Assembly (NCBI RefSeq): GCF_040567655.1
Contig: NZ_JBEXAC010000003.1
Location: 124,001 to 188,000, forward strand
Length of the DNA: 64,000 nt
Source: Chitinophaga sp. H8
GTDB lineage: Bacteria; Bacteroidota; Bacteroidia; Chitinophagales; Chitinophagaceae
Direction of reading: 5' to 3'
Both the position numbers and the translations under genes were made by a program. Positions 1 to 8,171 of this stretch are shown here, piece by piece; within the stretch, counting starts at the first letter, position 1; every line of letters starts with the position of its first letter. The notes beneath the pieces were generated by a model, which did no database searches, was not told the DNA's origin, and saw only the letters and a list, made by a program, of their open reading frames with translations.

Positions 1-705
1 TATTTGCCAGCTATGTGCTACCTGCTGTTTACCTCCATGCTGGCAGGGTGGAATGTGTTTTCGCCTGCTTTGCTGGTAAATGTGATCATGATATGGGTAT
101 TTTCCAGTCTAACAGAGCTGTATACCCGCACTTCCGCCAGGGACGTAGTGTTTAATGTAGGTTTTGCCCTGGGGGTTTGTGGATTATTCTATTTTCCTGC
201 TATCCTGTTATGTTTGCTTTTGCTGGTAAGTTTACTGATTATGCGGGCTTTCCGGCTGGCAGAGTGGATTATAGCCCTGTTGGGCGTTTTTTGTCCTTTA
301 TATCTGTTGGGCACCTATCTTTTTTTAAGCAACCAATGGCACCTGATCTATAAAATACCGCGGATGGGTATCCCGATGCCTGTAATTACCGATTATAAGG
401 TCTGGGGCGCTATGATTGCCTGCCTGGTATTTTTTGTGATAGGGTGGCTGTTATTACAGCGTCCATTAAAGAAAATGCTGATTCAGGGACGTAAGATCTG
501 GGCGGTATCGATTGTTTATGTGATAGTGGCTATTATGGTACCTTTTTTTAATGTGCATTTTTCGGCCGATTACTGGCTGCTAGCGGTATTGCCGATCTCT
601 ATGTTTGCAGGAAATGTGTTTTGGAGCGTAACAAATGATACATTTGCCAACGTTATTCACTTTATTACCCTCGCATACGTGATAGTCATGCAGTATTTCA
701 GTTAG
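1..705 (+). CDS. Polytopic membrane protein, DUF6427-like (5' partial)
   Basis: The reading frame is open at the left edge, so the true start lies outside the window; 234 codons are visible before TAG at 703-705. The protein is almost entirely hydrophobic, with about six or seven predicted membrane segments separated by short basic loops. The layout resembles the Bacteroidota DUF6427 inner-membrane family, which has no established function. The next gene, purQ, is 248 nt away, so co-transcription is uncertain. The membrane nature is seen directly; the family name is recognition by overall pattern only. Confidence 0.6.
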   Translation, partial: YLPAMCYLLFTSMLAGWNVFSPALLVNVIMIWVFSSLTELYTRTSARDVVFNVGFALGVCGLFYFPAILLCLLLLVSLLIMRAFRLAEWIIALLGVFCPLYLLGTYLFLSNQWHLIYKIPRMGIPMPVITDYKVWGAMIACLVFFVIGWLLLQRPLKKMLIQGRKIWAVSIVYVIVAIMVPFFNVHFSADYWLLAVLPISMFAGNVFWSVTNDTFANVIHFITLAYVIVMQYFS

Positions 706-837
706 TAAAAGGTGATATACCACCTGAAATGCAGTAAAAGGGCTATTAACCCTGTAACAATGGTGGACTAACCGGCTGATTTCCAGCATATTTGTTAAAA
801 CAGGATAAACGGCAATGGAAAATTGCAGGCGGCTAAG

Positions 838-845
838 TAATTTTG
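838..845 (+). promoter_or_regulatory. Candidate -7 element (TAATTTTG) upstream of purQ
   Basis: TAATTTTG fits the Bacteroidota -7 consensus TAnnTTTG. No good TTTG lies 17-23 nt upstream, and the leader to purQ would be about 100 nt. The rest of the 706-953 gap shows only a weak hairpin (AGGTG/CACCT near 709-724). Confidence 0.35.
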
Positions 846-953
846 TGTTTTTCCGGTACTTTCGTCATTAGTGAATAATACGAAGCGGAGGTTGGAAAAA
901 CAGGTATCAGATAAGTATCGTATTTAGTATAATTCATAAAAAATTATTTTCAG

Positions 954-1646
954 ATGAAATTTGGTGTTGTCACCTTTCCGGGCTCAAATTGTGATCATGA
1001 TATGATTGATTCCCTGCGTAATGATCTTGGGCAGGAAGTGATTGAACTGTGGCATAAGGAAAAAGACCTTAGCATGTTCAGTACAACAGATTGTATAGTA
1101 TTACCCGGCGGTTTTTCCTACGGAGATTACCTGCGTTGCGGGGCAATTGCCAGGTTCAGCCCGATGATGCAGAGTGTAATAGACTTTGCCAACAAGGGAG
1201 GCCGTGTGATAGGGGTGTGCAATGGTTTCCAGGTTTTATGTGAAGCAGGTTTATTGCCTGGCGTATTATTACAGAATCAGAACCAGCAGTTTATATGTAA
1301 AAATGTGTTTCTGAAAAGCGAAAACACCACTACTTCACTGACAAAAGAAGTAACCGGCCGCCCGCTGATGATTCCTATTGCGCATGGAGAAGGTCGTTAT
1401 TATGCGGACGAAGCCACGCTGGACGGGTTGTTTAAAAATAATCAGGTGCTTTTCCGGTATTGTGATGAATTTGGCAACATTATTGAATCTGCTAATCATA
1501 ATGGCGCTATTCGTAATATAGCAGGGATCTGTAATAAGGAGAAAAACGTATTTGGCATGATGCCACATCCGGAAAGAGCTACCAGTCAGATCCTTGGTAA
1601 TACAGACGGACAGCTGATATTCCAGAGTTTAATCAGCAATAATTAA
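954..1646 (+). CDS. purQ: Phosphoribosylformylglycinamidine synthase, glutaminase subunit PurQ
   Basis: This is the class I glutamine amidotransferase subunit of FGAM synthase. It supplies ammonia to PurL in the fourth step of de novo purine synthesis, in the cytoplasm. The 230-aa length matches the stand-alone PurQ of the PurS/PurL/PurQ type. The nucleophile elbow GVCNGFQ places the catalytic Cys at residue 89, and MMPHPERAT carries the catalytic His205 and Glu207. The N-terminus (MKFGVVTFPGSNCD) is typical, which supports the start. purL and purS are not in the window. A Dsb-type gene follows after 31 nt but has no functional link. Confidence 0.95.
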   Translation: MKFGVVTFPGSNCDHDMIDSLRNDLGQEVIELWHKEKDLSMFSTTDCIVLPGGFSYGDYLRCGAIARFSPMMQSVIDFANKGGRVIGVCNGFQVLCEAGLLPGVLLQNQNQQFICKNVFLKSENTTTSLTKEVTGRPLMIPIAHGEGRYYADEATLDGLFKNNQVLFRYCDEFGNIIESANHNGAIRNIAGICNKEKNVFGMMPHPERATSQILGNTDGQLIFQSLISNN

Positions 1647-1677
1647 TATAATACACCAACCAATTAAAAAGCAAAGT

Positions 1678-2133
1678 ATGAAGAAACTGTTCACCGTGTT
1701 GTGCTTGTTTGCACTGCCTATTCTGGCATCAGCACAAATAGAAAATCCCGTTAAATGGAATTTTACTTCCAAAAAAATCAATGCAACTACTTATGAATTG
1801 CATATGACCGCTACTATTGATGGCGGTTGGCATTTATATGCACAGGATGCAGGAGAAGGCCCTGTACCTACCACCTTCAAATTTACCAAAAACCCATTGG
1901 CCAGTGTAAGTGGAAAAGTGGCAGAAGATGGTAAACTGCATAAAGCATTTGATAAGAACTTTAATTCTGAGCTGAAATACTACGAGAACTCTGTAAATTT
2001 TGTACAGAAAGTAACCGTAAAAGGTAAAGCTGCTACTAAAGTAAAAGGAACCGTAGAATTTATGGTGTGTGATGATCATCAGTGCCTGCCACCTAAAGAA
2101 CTGGAGTTTGCAATCAGTGTGGGTGGAAAATAA
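1678..2133 (+). CDS. Periplasmic DsbD N-terminal (alpha)-domain-like protein
   Basis: A 151-aa protein with a clear signal peptide (residues 1-20, cut after ASAQ). The rest is predicted beta-rich and matches the DsbD N-terminal domain family (PF11412), which passes electrons from the DsbD membrane domain to periplasmic partners. A CDDHQC motif holds the probable redox pair Cys131/Cys136, followed by LPP as in this family. It stands alone, just before a full-length DsbD homologue whose own N-terminal domain lacks these cysteines. Inference: it may be the working alpha module for that transporter. Confidence 0.75.
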   Translation: MKKLFTVLCLFALPILASAQIENPVKWNFTSKKINATTYELHMTATIDGGWHLYAQDAGEGPVPTTFKFTKNPLASVSGKVAEDGKLHKAFDKNFNSELKYYENSVNFVQKVTVKGKAATKVKGTVEFMVCDDHQCLPPKELEFAISVGGK

Positions 2134-2171
2134 GCAAGTGTACCGAAGAAGTCTATTACAAACATATCTGG

Positions 2172-2212
2172 CAAACGAGTTTCTTTCCAAAGGAAACTCG
2201 TTTGTCGTTTAC
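2172..2212 (+). terminator. Stem-loop between the DsbD-alpha gene and dsbD
   Basis: A perfect 12-bp stem (CAAACGAGTTTC at 2172-2183, GAAACTCGTTTG at 2193-2204) with a 9-nt loop, followed by a moderately T-rich stretch. It could be a terminator, an attenuator or a processing site between the two genes. Confidence 0.6.
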
Positions 2213-2236
2213 TTTAATCTATAGTATTTAAAACCT

Positions 2237-4270
2237 ATGATTTTTATGAAGCATTGGCTTTCATTATTAATGCTGGCTTTCGGGTTTTGGGCTTTACCTG
2301 CACAAGCGCAGGAGCAATCAGCGACAAAAGTGATCAAATGGCAATATGCTGCAGAGCAAAAAGGAGATCAGGAATATGTGCTGCATTTTAAAGGAGCGAT
2401 AGCGAAAGGATGGTTTATTTACTCTGTTACTATGGGAAATGATGATCCCAATACCAGGATTGTGCTGGATAGTGCCAGTGCAGCAGGGACGGAAGTAGTA
2501 AGTATTACCGAAGCAGGGAAACCGAACAGCCGTAAAGAACCGCTGCTCGATAACCTGGACATCAAATATTTTGAAAATGAAGTAGAGCTGCTGGCTACAG
2601 TAAAGCTAAAAGGTAGTTTGGATAAGGTGCGGGGTACTGTTACAGCAATGGTACAGAAAGGAGAGGAAATTGTGCCGGAAGAAGATGCATTTTCCATTGC
2701 CCTGTCGGCGGATAAGCCAGCAACAGCTGAAGGCGCTACCGCTGTTACCAATGAGGTAGCCGCAGATGATGCTACCGATAAATCATTGTGGTGGATTTTC
2801 CTGGCCTGCTTTGGAGGTGGTTTCATTGCACTGATCACTCCTTGTGTGTTTTCAATGATTCCTATTACAGTAAGCTTTTTTACAAAACGCAGCCAAACCC
2901 GTGCAGAAGGGATTAAGAATGCGTTTATCTATTCTATTTCCATTATTATCATCTATACCCTGCTGGGTTTTCTGATCACTAAAATATTTGGAGCCAGTGC
3001 ACTGAATGCATTAGCCAGTAATGGTATTGCGAATATGATATTTTTTGTCATCTTCATTTTATTCGGGTTCTCCTTCCTGGGAGCATTTGAGATCAGCTTG
3101 CCAAGTTCCTGGGCCAATGTATCTGATTCAAAAGCTGGAATGGGAAGCGCAGTGGGAATCTTTTTCATGGCGTTGACCCTGGCAATTGTATCGTTCTCCT
3201 GCACAGGGCCTATCATCGGTAATCTGCTGGTATTAGCCGCAAAAGGAGGGAATTCCGGACCACTGGTAGGGATGTTTGGTTTTTCCCTGGCACTGGCTAT
3301 TCCATTTTCCCTGTTTGCCTTATTCCCCAGCTGGTTAAACAAAATTGGTAAATCAGGTGGATGGCTGAATGCGGTGAAAGTGACCCTTGGGTTCCTGGAA
3401 CTGGCGCTGGCATTGAAGTTTTTCTCCAACGTAGATATGGCTTACCATTGGGGACTGCTGGACCGCGAAATATTCCTGGCACTGTGGATTGTCATTTTTA
3501 CATTAACGGGCATTTATCTGTTGGGCAAACTGAAGTTCAGCCATGACAGTGATTTGCCTTATGTATCTGTGACCCGCTTATGTTTTGCGATTGTTACCTT
3601 CTCCTTTGTGGTGTATATGATTCCCGGCATGTGGGGAGCACCGCTGAAAGGTATCAGCGGATTCTTGCCGCATGAAGGCTCACAGGACTTTAATCTGCAT
3701 CGTTCTATTACCAATCTGGAAGCAGCACTTGATGGTGGTGGCGCCGGTGGTGGAACAAATAATGCTAATACGATACGTCCGAAGAAATACACCGATGTAC
3801 TGCATTCTGAAATACCAGGTGTAGAACATACTTTCTTTGATTATGACGAAGCCCTGGCAGCAGCAAAGGCGGCCAATAAGCCTTTAATGCTGGACTTTAC
3901 CGGACATACTTGTGTAAACTGCCGCAAATTTGAAAAATCAGTACTATCAGACCCTGCAGTAATGAAGGTGATGCGGAATGATTTTATTGTAGCGTCTTTG
4001 TATACGGATGAAAAGACCTTATTGCCTGAAGAAGAGCAATACGTGTCCAAATTTGATGGTACCAAGGTTAAAAATGTAGGGCAGAAGAATGGCGATTTCC
4101 AGGTAATTACTTTTAACCGTAATTCCCAGCCATATTATATTCCGGTGGATTTAAACGGTAAACCATTGGTAGATAAGGGATATGGCTATGATCCGAAAGA
4201 AGATGCCAACGCTTTCCTGGAATACCTGGAGCGTGCGAAAGCGGAGTTTGCTAAACGTGCTGCCAAATAA
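2237..4270 (+). CDS. DsbD-like thiol:disulfide interchange protein
   Basis: A 677-aa inner-membrane electron transporter that would carry reducing power from cytoplasmic thioredoxin to the periplasm. Order of parts: signal peptide (1-24), DsbD-alpha-like domain (about 30-160), eight-helix CcdA/DsbD membrane core (about 184-465) with the redox Cys203 (TPCVFS) and Cys322 (SCTGP), a Gly-rich linker (about 500-506), and a C-terminal thioredoxin domain with CVNC (Cys559/Cys562). The alpha-like domain has lost both cysteines; the matching segment reads VQKGEEIVPEED. An alternative start lies at 2246 (MKHWLSLL), which leaves the signal peptide intact; neither start has a Shine-Dalgarno sequence. Confidence 0.88.
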   Translation: MIFMKHWLSLLMLAFGFWALPAQAQEQSATKVIKWQYAAEQKGDQEYVLHFKGAIAKGWFIYSVTMGNDDPNTRIVLDSASAAGTEVVSITEAGKPNSRKEPLLDNLDIKYFENEVELLATVKLKGSLDKVRGTVTAMVQKGEEIVPEEDAFSIALSADKPATAEGATAVTNEVAADDATDKSLWWIFLACFGGGFIALITPCVFSMIPITVSFFTKRSQTRAEGIKNAFIYSISIIIIYTLLGFLITKIFGASALNALASNGIANMIFFVIFILFGFSFLGAFEISLPSSWANVSDSKAGMGSAVGIFFMALTLAIVSFSCTGPIIGNLLVLAAKGGNSGPLVGMFGFSLALAIPFSLFALFPSWLNKIGKSGGWLNAVKVTLGFLELALALKFFSNVDMAYHWGLLDREIFLALWIVIFTLTGIYLLGKLKFSHDSDLPYVSVTRLCFAIVTFSFVVYMIPGMWGAPLKGISGFLPHEGSQDFNLHRSITNLEAALDGGGAGGGTNNANTIRPKKYTDVLHSEIPGVEHTFFDYDEALAAAKAANKPLMLDFTGHTCVNCRKFEKSVLSDPAVMKVMRNDFIVASLYTDEKTLLPEEEQYVSKFDGTKVKNVGQKNGDFQVITFNRNSQPYYIPVDLNGKPLVDKGYGYDPKEDANAFLEYLERAKAEFAKRAAK

Positions 4271-4297
4271 TAACACACTGCTTTAAAAATAAGCCAG

Positions 4298-4327
4298 GGG
4301 CTGTCTCAGGGATGAGACGGCCCTTTT
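4298..4327 (+). terminator. Rho-independent terminator after dsbD
   Basis: A 10-bp stem (GGGCTGTCTC, 4298-4307; GAGACGGCCC, 4314-4323, one G-U pair), a 6-nt loop and TTTT directly after. It lies 27 nt past the dsbD stop codon. Confidence 0.8.
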
Positions 4328-4417
4328 GGTGTCCAGCAGCGGGCGCTTAAAAATACCTACTTCTGAGTATTGTGTTTACTTGCTTTTCGGCTGATCTTTG
4401 AGAAGATTAATTAACTG

Positions 4418-4447
4418 ATAATTACGGAAGTAATTATGCGTAATTAT
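4418..4447 (+). repeat. GTAATTAT palindrome plus a third phased copy
   Basis: ATAATTAC (4418-4425) and GTAATTAT (4430-4437) form a perfect inverted repeat around GGAA. A third GTAATTAT sits at 4440-4447, exactly 10 nt after the second. This is operator-like geometry, but it lies between two convergent genes where no promoter is needed. The rest of 4328-4603 shows nothing clear. Confidence 0.5.
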
Positions 4448-4603
4448 TTTAATTCGCTTGATGCCGGTTGAAGATAGCTGCTTGATGATAACGAGCCAGC
4501 AGTAGGTGATCTGGAGTGGTGATATTGTACCAGGTGCGGATGGGAGGTAGCTACAGGGCAGGAGCTTACGAAACGTTAAAATACTTTTATCAGGAGTATG
4601 GAC

Positions 4604-4640
4604 AAGCGGCTGTTACCAGTAATGGAACAGCCGCTTTATT
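4604..4640. terminator. Stem-loop downstream of hisS
   Basis: A perfect 11-bp stem (AAGCGGCTGTT, 4604-4614; AACAGCCGCTT, 4626-4636) with an 11-nt loop, 9 nt beyond the hisS stop on the minus strand. The T-rich side (TTTATTATTT) faces the plus direction, so it is a better plus-strand terminator than a hisS terminator; it may act both ways. Confidence 0.6.
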
Positions 4641-4645
4641 ATTTA

Positions 4646-5995
4646 TCAGAATGCAAATGCAGCCAGATCAGCGGCATTGATTTTTTCCTGTTTCCCGGAT
4701 TGGAGATTTTTGATACTGATCATATTTTCCTGCAACTCACTTTCACCGATGATCGCTACAAACGGGATACCGCGCTTATCGGCATACTTCATCTGCTTGT
4801 CCATTTTAGTTGATTCGGGAAAGAGTTCGGTAGCAATTCCTTTTCCACGTAGCAGCATCACATGTGCAAATGCTGTCTTAGCGTTGGCTTCGCCCAGGTT
4901 AAGAAATAATACGCGGGTGGATTGCTGTGCAGTTTGTGGAAAGAGCTGCAGTTCTTCCAGTACATCATAAATGCGGTCTACACCAAAAGAAATACCCACA
5001 CCGGAGATACCAGGTAACCCAAATAAGCCGGTGAGGTCGTCGTAGCGGCCGCCACCCCCAATGCTGCCCATTTTTACGGTAGCAGGGGCTTTTACTTCCA
5101 CGATCATGCCGGTGTAGTAGTTAAGGCCACGTGCCAGCGTAACATCTATGATTGGCGTAACATTAAAGCTGGTAAGACCGGAATGTATGACGTAGGATAA
5201 TTCTTCAATACCTTTTTTCCCGGTTTCAGAATCTTTCAGCAGTTCCTGCAACTGTGCCAGTTTAGCAGTACTATCGCCGGATATGTTCAGGAAGTTTTCG
5301 ATCAGGCCGATTTCCCTTTCTCCCAGACCACGGTCCTGCAGTTCTTTTTTCACGCCATCCATGCCTATTTTATCCAGTTTATCAATAGAAATGGTGATGT
5401 CTGTCAGCAGTTCAGGTTTACCCACTATTTCTGCCAGGCCACTTAATATTTTCCGGTTATTGACCCGCAGCTCGTATCCCTGTAATCCCAGCCGGGTAAG
5501 TACAGTATCATAAATGAGGAGGAGTTCTACTTCGTTCAGTAATGAATTACTACCTACCACATCCGCATCACATTGATAAAACTCGCGGTAGCGGCCTCTT
5601 TGGGGGTTGTCTGCCCGCCATACGGGTTGCATCTGGTAGCGTTTGAAAGGTAGTGCCAGATCGTTCCGGTTCATGACTACGTAACGGGCAAAGGGAATGG
5701 TGAGATCGTAGCGCAGCGCCTTTTCAGTAATTAAGGTCCCCAGTTCCCGGTTATCTTTTGCCTGCTGGGCTTTAGGGAAGATATCTCCGTTGTTCAGAAT
5801 TTTGAACATCAGTTTATCTCCTTCTTCGCCATATTTGCCGGTAAGTGTGCTGAGGTTTTCCATCGCCGGAGTTTCCAGCGGCTGGAATCCGAATAGTTCA
5901 AACGTTTCCCGGATGGTTTGAAAAATATAATTCCGCTTGCGTACCACTACTGGTCCAAAGTCGCGTGTGCCTTTGGGTATGCTGGGTTTTATCAT
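4646..5995 (-). CDS. hisS: Histidine--tRNA ligase
   Basis: A cytoplasmic class II aminoacyl-tRNA synthetase that charges tRNA-His. At 449 aa it is in the normal range. The catalytic core runs to about residue 330: class II motif 2 around VWRADNPQRGRYREF, the histidine-specific LARGLNYYTG, and motif 3 GGGGRYDDLTG. The anticodon-binding domain makes up the last 100 residues. The N-terminus IKPSIPKGTRDFGP is typical and supports the ATG at 5995. It lies 33 nt downstream of the phosphatase gene on the same strand, so the two may share a transcript. No T-box or leader is visible. Confidence 0.96.
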   Translation of the reverse strand: MIKPSIPKGTRDFGPVVVRKRNYIFQTIRETFELFGFQPLETPAMENLSTLTGKYGEEGDKLMFKILNNGDIFPKAQQAKDNRELGTLITEKALRYDLTIPFARYVVMNRNDLALPFKRYQMQPVWRADNPQRGRYREFYQCDADVVGSNSLLNEVELLLIYDTVLTRLGLQGYELRVNNRKILSGLAEIVGKPELLTDITISIDKLDKIGMDGVKKELQDRGLGEREIGLIENFLNISGDSTAKLAQLQELLKDSETGKKGIEELSYVIHSGLTSFNVTPIIDVTLARGLNYYTGMIVEVKAPATVKMGSIGGGGRYDDLTGLFGLPGISGVGISFGVDRIYDVLEELQLFPQTAQQSTRVLFLNLGEANAKTAFAHVMLLRGKGIATELFPESTKMDKQMKYADKRGIPFVAIIGESELQENMISIKNLQSGKQEKINAADLAAFAF

Positions 5996-6028
5996 TTTGT
6001 AAAGTGTAGCGTGTTAATTAAATGTTGA

Positions 6029-6466
6029 TCACTTTCCTGCTTTTACAATTGTTTCACAAGCTTTGTAGATCATTTGGTATACTGGTTCAAACAGGTTGTC
6101 ATCATACCAGGGATCGGGCACTGCTTGCTGGTCAGGGAGCAGGAGCTGAATTTTATTTTTATCATGGGCCGAACGTGCTTTGCTCAGTACATCCCGGTAG
6201 TTGTCCAGGTCCATTACAAAGATCCTGTCAAAGTGATCAAAGTCTGCCACCTGGAATTGCCGGCCACGTAATCCGGAGATATCAATACCATGCTCCCGTG
6301 CCACTTTAATGGAGCGGGCATCCGGCGGATGGCCCACATGCCAGTTGCTGGTACCGGCAGAATCTATTTCCCAGTTGAGCCCCTGTTCAAGAGCCAGATG
6401 CCTCAGAATACCTTCTCCTAATGGAGAGCGGCAAATATTACCCAGGCATACCATTAATACTTTCAT
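6029..6466 (-). CDS. Low-molecular-weight protein-tyrosine phosphatase
   Basis: A 145-aa cytoplasmic LMW-PTP. The signature P-loop CLGNICRS starts at Cys7 (nucleophile) with Arg13, and the general acid Asp118 lies in VPDPWYDD, the standard arrangement for this family. Members dephosphorylate protein tyrosines, often on exopolysaccharide-related kinases, and some act on small phosphate esters. No tyrosine kinase or polysaccharide gene is nearby, so the target is unknown. The only neighbour on the strand is hisS, 33 nt downstream. Confidence 0.93.
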   Translation of the reverse strand: MKVLMVCLGNICRSPLGEGILRHLALEQGLNWEIDSAGTSNWHVGHPPDARSIKVAREHGIDISGLRGRQFQVADFDHFDRIFVMDLDNYRDVLSKARSAHDKNKIQLLLPDQQAVPDPWYDDNLFEPVYQMIYKACETIVKAGK

Positions 6467-6491
6467 TCCCTGTTACATTTCAATTAATCCG

Positions 6492-6499
6492 CAAACCTA
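6492..6499 (-). promoter_or_regulatory. Candidate -7 element for the phosphatase-hisS unit
   Basis: On the minus strand the bases read TAGGTTTG, an exact match to TAnnTTTG, about 26 nt before the phosphatase ATG. Only a weak -33 match (TATG) is found about 19 nt upstream. Confidence 0.45.
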
Positions 6500-6955
6500 C
6501 AAGATTTTGGCAGAAGTCCATAATCCTGATCCGGATACATTTATCCGCAATGTGGGTAATATACCGGGCATACCTGCTTAGCGGCAGTACATTTACCTGC
6601 GTTCGTGGCGCAGTTTTTATTATGGAAATTTCCCAAATCTGCATCTATAGGATAAGAATTGTCATAAAAAGTTATGATACCTTTAAAATTCCTTAACAAC
6701 TGTTTAACACTTTTATGGCACAGCATTGGAGGCGCAGTAGGTATGGAGGCAAAGTAGCTGTGAGTGCGGATTGCAGAAGGGAGGTATCGTATAGAGTATC
6801 AATGATTTATAGTGTGGATAACATGGGGAGTAGGGCATTGAATACCTGATTTGATTCAGGAAATGGGCTATAAACCGCAGTTTTATCAAAAAGTATGGGA
6901 TTTCTTTGACTAGATTAAAAAAATATTTTTTGTATAATTGTAAATCGCTAAAATA
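6500..6955. other. Intergenic region without a supported gene
   Basis: About 450 nt between divergent genes. Short open frames on either strand (for example 6713-6970 minus and 6541-6726 minus) have no recognisable features. A possible plus-strand promoter lies at its right end: TTTG at 6905-6908 and a stretched TA-T6-G element at 6924-6932, about 23 nt before the next ATG. Confidence 0.5.
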
Positions 6956-7195
6956 ATGGAACAAGAACAATCAGGCTACAGAAGGGATCAGAATAAGTAC
7001 CGCTCGTTAGGAGAATTGGTGCGCGGTTTGTTTTTTATATGCTTTGCATTGTTTGCATTTTTTGCAGAGAAGTTAGGCATGGGAGAATTCAGGCTTTCAC
7101 CAACCGCTATGAATATTTTTGCATCGGTACTAATGGCGTATGGCCTTTTCCGTGTATATAGAGGAGGGAAGCAACTTTTTTTTAACAAGGGTTAA
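6956..7195 (+). CDS. Small two-helix membrane protein, function unknown
   Basis: A 79-aa protein with a charged N-terminus (residues 1-20), then two hydrophobic segments at about 22-42 and 52-66, and a basic tail. It ends 16 nt before the PstS-like lipoprotein gene and has no terminator after it, so the two are probably co-transcribed. Size and topology resemble small conserved membrane proteins next to TonB/ExbB-type loci in Bacteroidota, but I do not recognise a named family. I see no catalytic motif. Confidence 0.65.
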   Translation: MEQEQSGYRRDQNKYRSLGELVRGLFFICFALFAFFAEKLGMGEFRLSPTAMNIFASVLMAYGLFRVYRGGKQLFFNKG

Positions 7196-7211
7196 CAGAC
7201 AGGAGGGAGTT

Positions 7212-8135
7212 ATGTTTAGCAACAAGATAAAGAAACAACATACCTTATATTTATCAGTACTTGCTATCATGATGATGGCATGTGGTGATAATAGCGGCAA
7301 GAAAAGGCCCAAACTGGATACGCCCACAGAAGGAACGATTCATATAAGTGTAGATGAGACATATAAGCCGCTGATTGATTCTGAAATAAGGGTATTTGAA
7401 TCATTATACCCAAAGACCCATATAATAGCTACTTATAAGCCGGAAGCAGAGTGTTTTAAGGATTTGGTGGATGATAGTGCCAGGCTGATCATCGTTACAA
7501 GGGATTTTAATCAGAAAGAAAGGGACTATTTTAAAGAGATCAGAATAACGCCACGGAGTATGTTGTTGGCCTGGGATGCGCTGGCATTGGTTACTAACAA
7601 AGCCAATCCGGATTCTATCCTGACGATGGACCAGGTACGTAACATTATGAATGGCTCGGATAAATCAAGGAAATGGCAGCTGGTATTTGATAACCAGAAC
7701 TCAAGTACGGTACGTTATATCCTGGATTCTGTGAATAAAGGCACGCCTTTACCACCAGATGTAATGGCGGCGAAGAATAATCCGGAGGTGATAGATTATG
7801 TGGCCAAAAATAAGGATGCGATTGGGGTGATTGGCGTTAGCTGGATTTCAGACCGTAATGATTCAACTTCTATTGAATTTACGAATAAGGTTACAGTAGT
7901 GAAATTGAGGGCGGACAATGGATCGGAATTTGTAAAGCCATACCAGTTGTATATTGGTACTGGTTCTTACCCGCTTAAACGGGGCATTTTCTTTGGGCTG
8001 AAAGAGCCTCATCAGGGTTTAGGCTCAGGATTTGTCACTTTCCTGGGAAGTTATGAAGGGCAGTTGGTAATCAGTAAATTCAGACTCTTTCCTGCAAGAC
8101 TAAATGTTGTTTTCAGGGAAGCTAATCTTAAATAA
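7212..8135 (+). CDS. PstS-like substrate-binding lipoprotein
   Basis: A 307-aa exported lipoprotein; the lipobox MMAC places the lipid Cys at residue 24. The mature part has the fold pattern of type II periplasmic phosphate-binding proteins of the PBP-like family (GTIHISVDETYKPLI, then TRDFNQKERDYF, then DALALVTNKANPDS). The start was chosen at 7212 because AGGAGGG sits at 7201-7207 and the signal peptide follows at once; an upstream in-frame ATG at 7140 would overlap the preceding gene. No PstC, PstA or PstB gene is near. The next gene, a TPR protein, is 36 nt away, an arrangement found beside TonB energisers in this phylum. Ligand unknown. Confidence 0.82.
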   Translation: MFSNKIKKQHTLYLSVLAIMMMACGDNSGKKRPKLDTPTEGTIHISVDETYKPLIDSEIRVFESLYPKTHIIATYKPEAECFKDLVDDSARLIIVTRDFNQKERDYFKEIRITPRSMLLAWDALALVTNKANPDSILTMDQVRNIMNGSDKSRKWQLVFDNQNSSTVRYILDSVNKGTPLPPDVMAAKNNPEVIDYVAKNKDAIGVIGVSWISDRNDSTSIEFTNKVTVVKLRADNGSEFVKPYQLYIGTGSYPLKRGIFFGLKEPHQGLGSGFVTFLGSYEGQLVISKFRLFPARLNVVFREANLK

Positions 8136-8171
8136 TAAAAAAACACAACTAAACTAAAAATCGGATTGCTC

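Noticed and set aside
6541..6970. Small minus-strand frames in the 6467-6955 gap
   Set aside because: Short, no signal or domain, one overlaps the start of the next gene; treated as non-coding.
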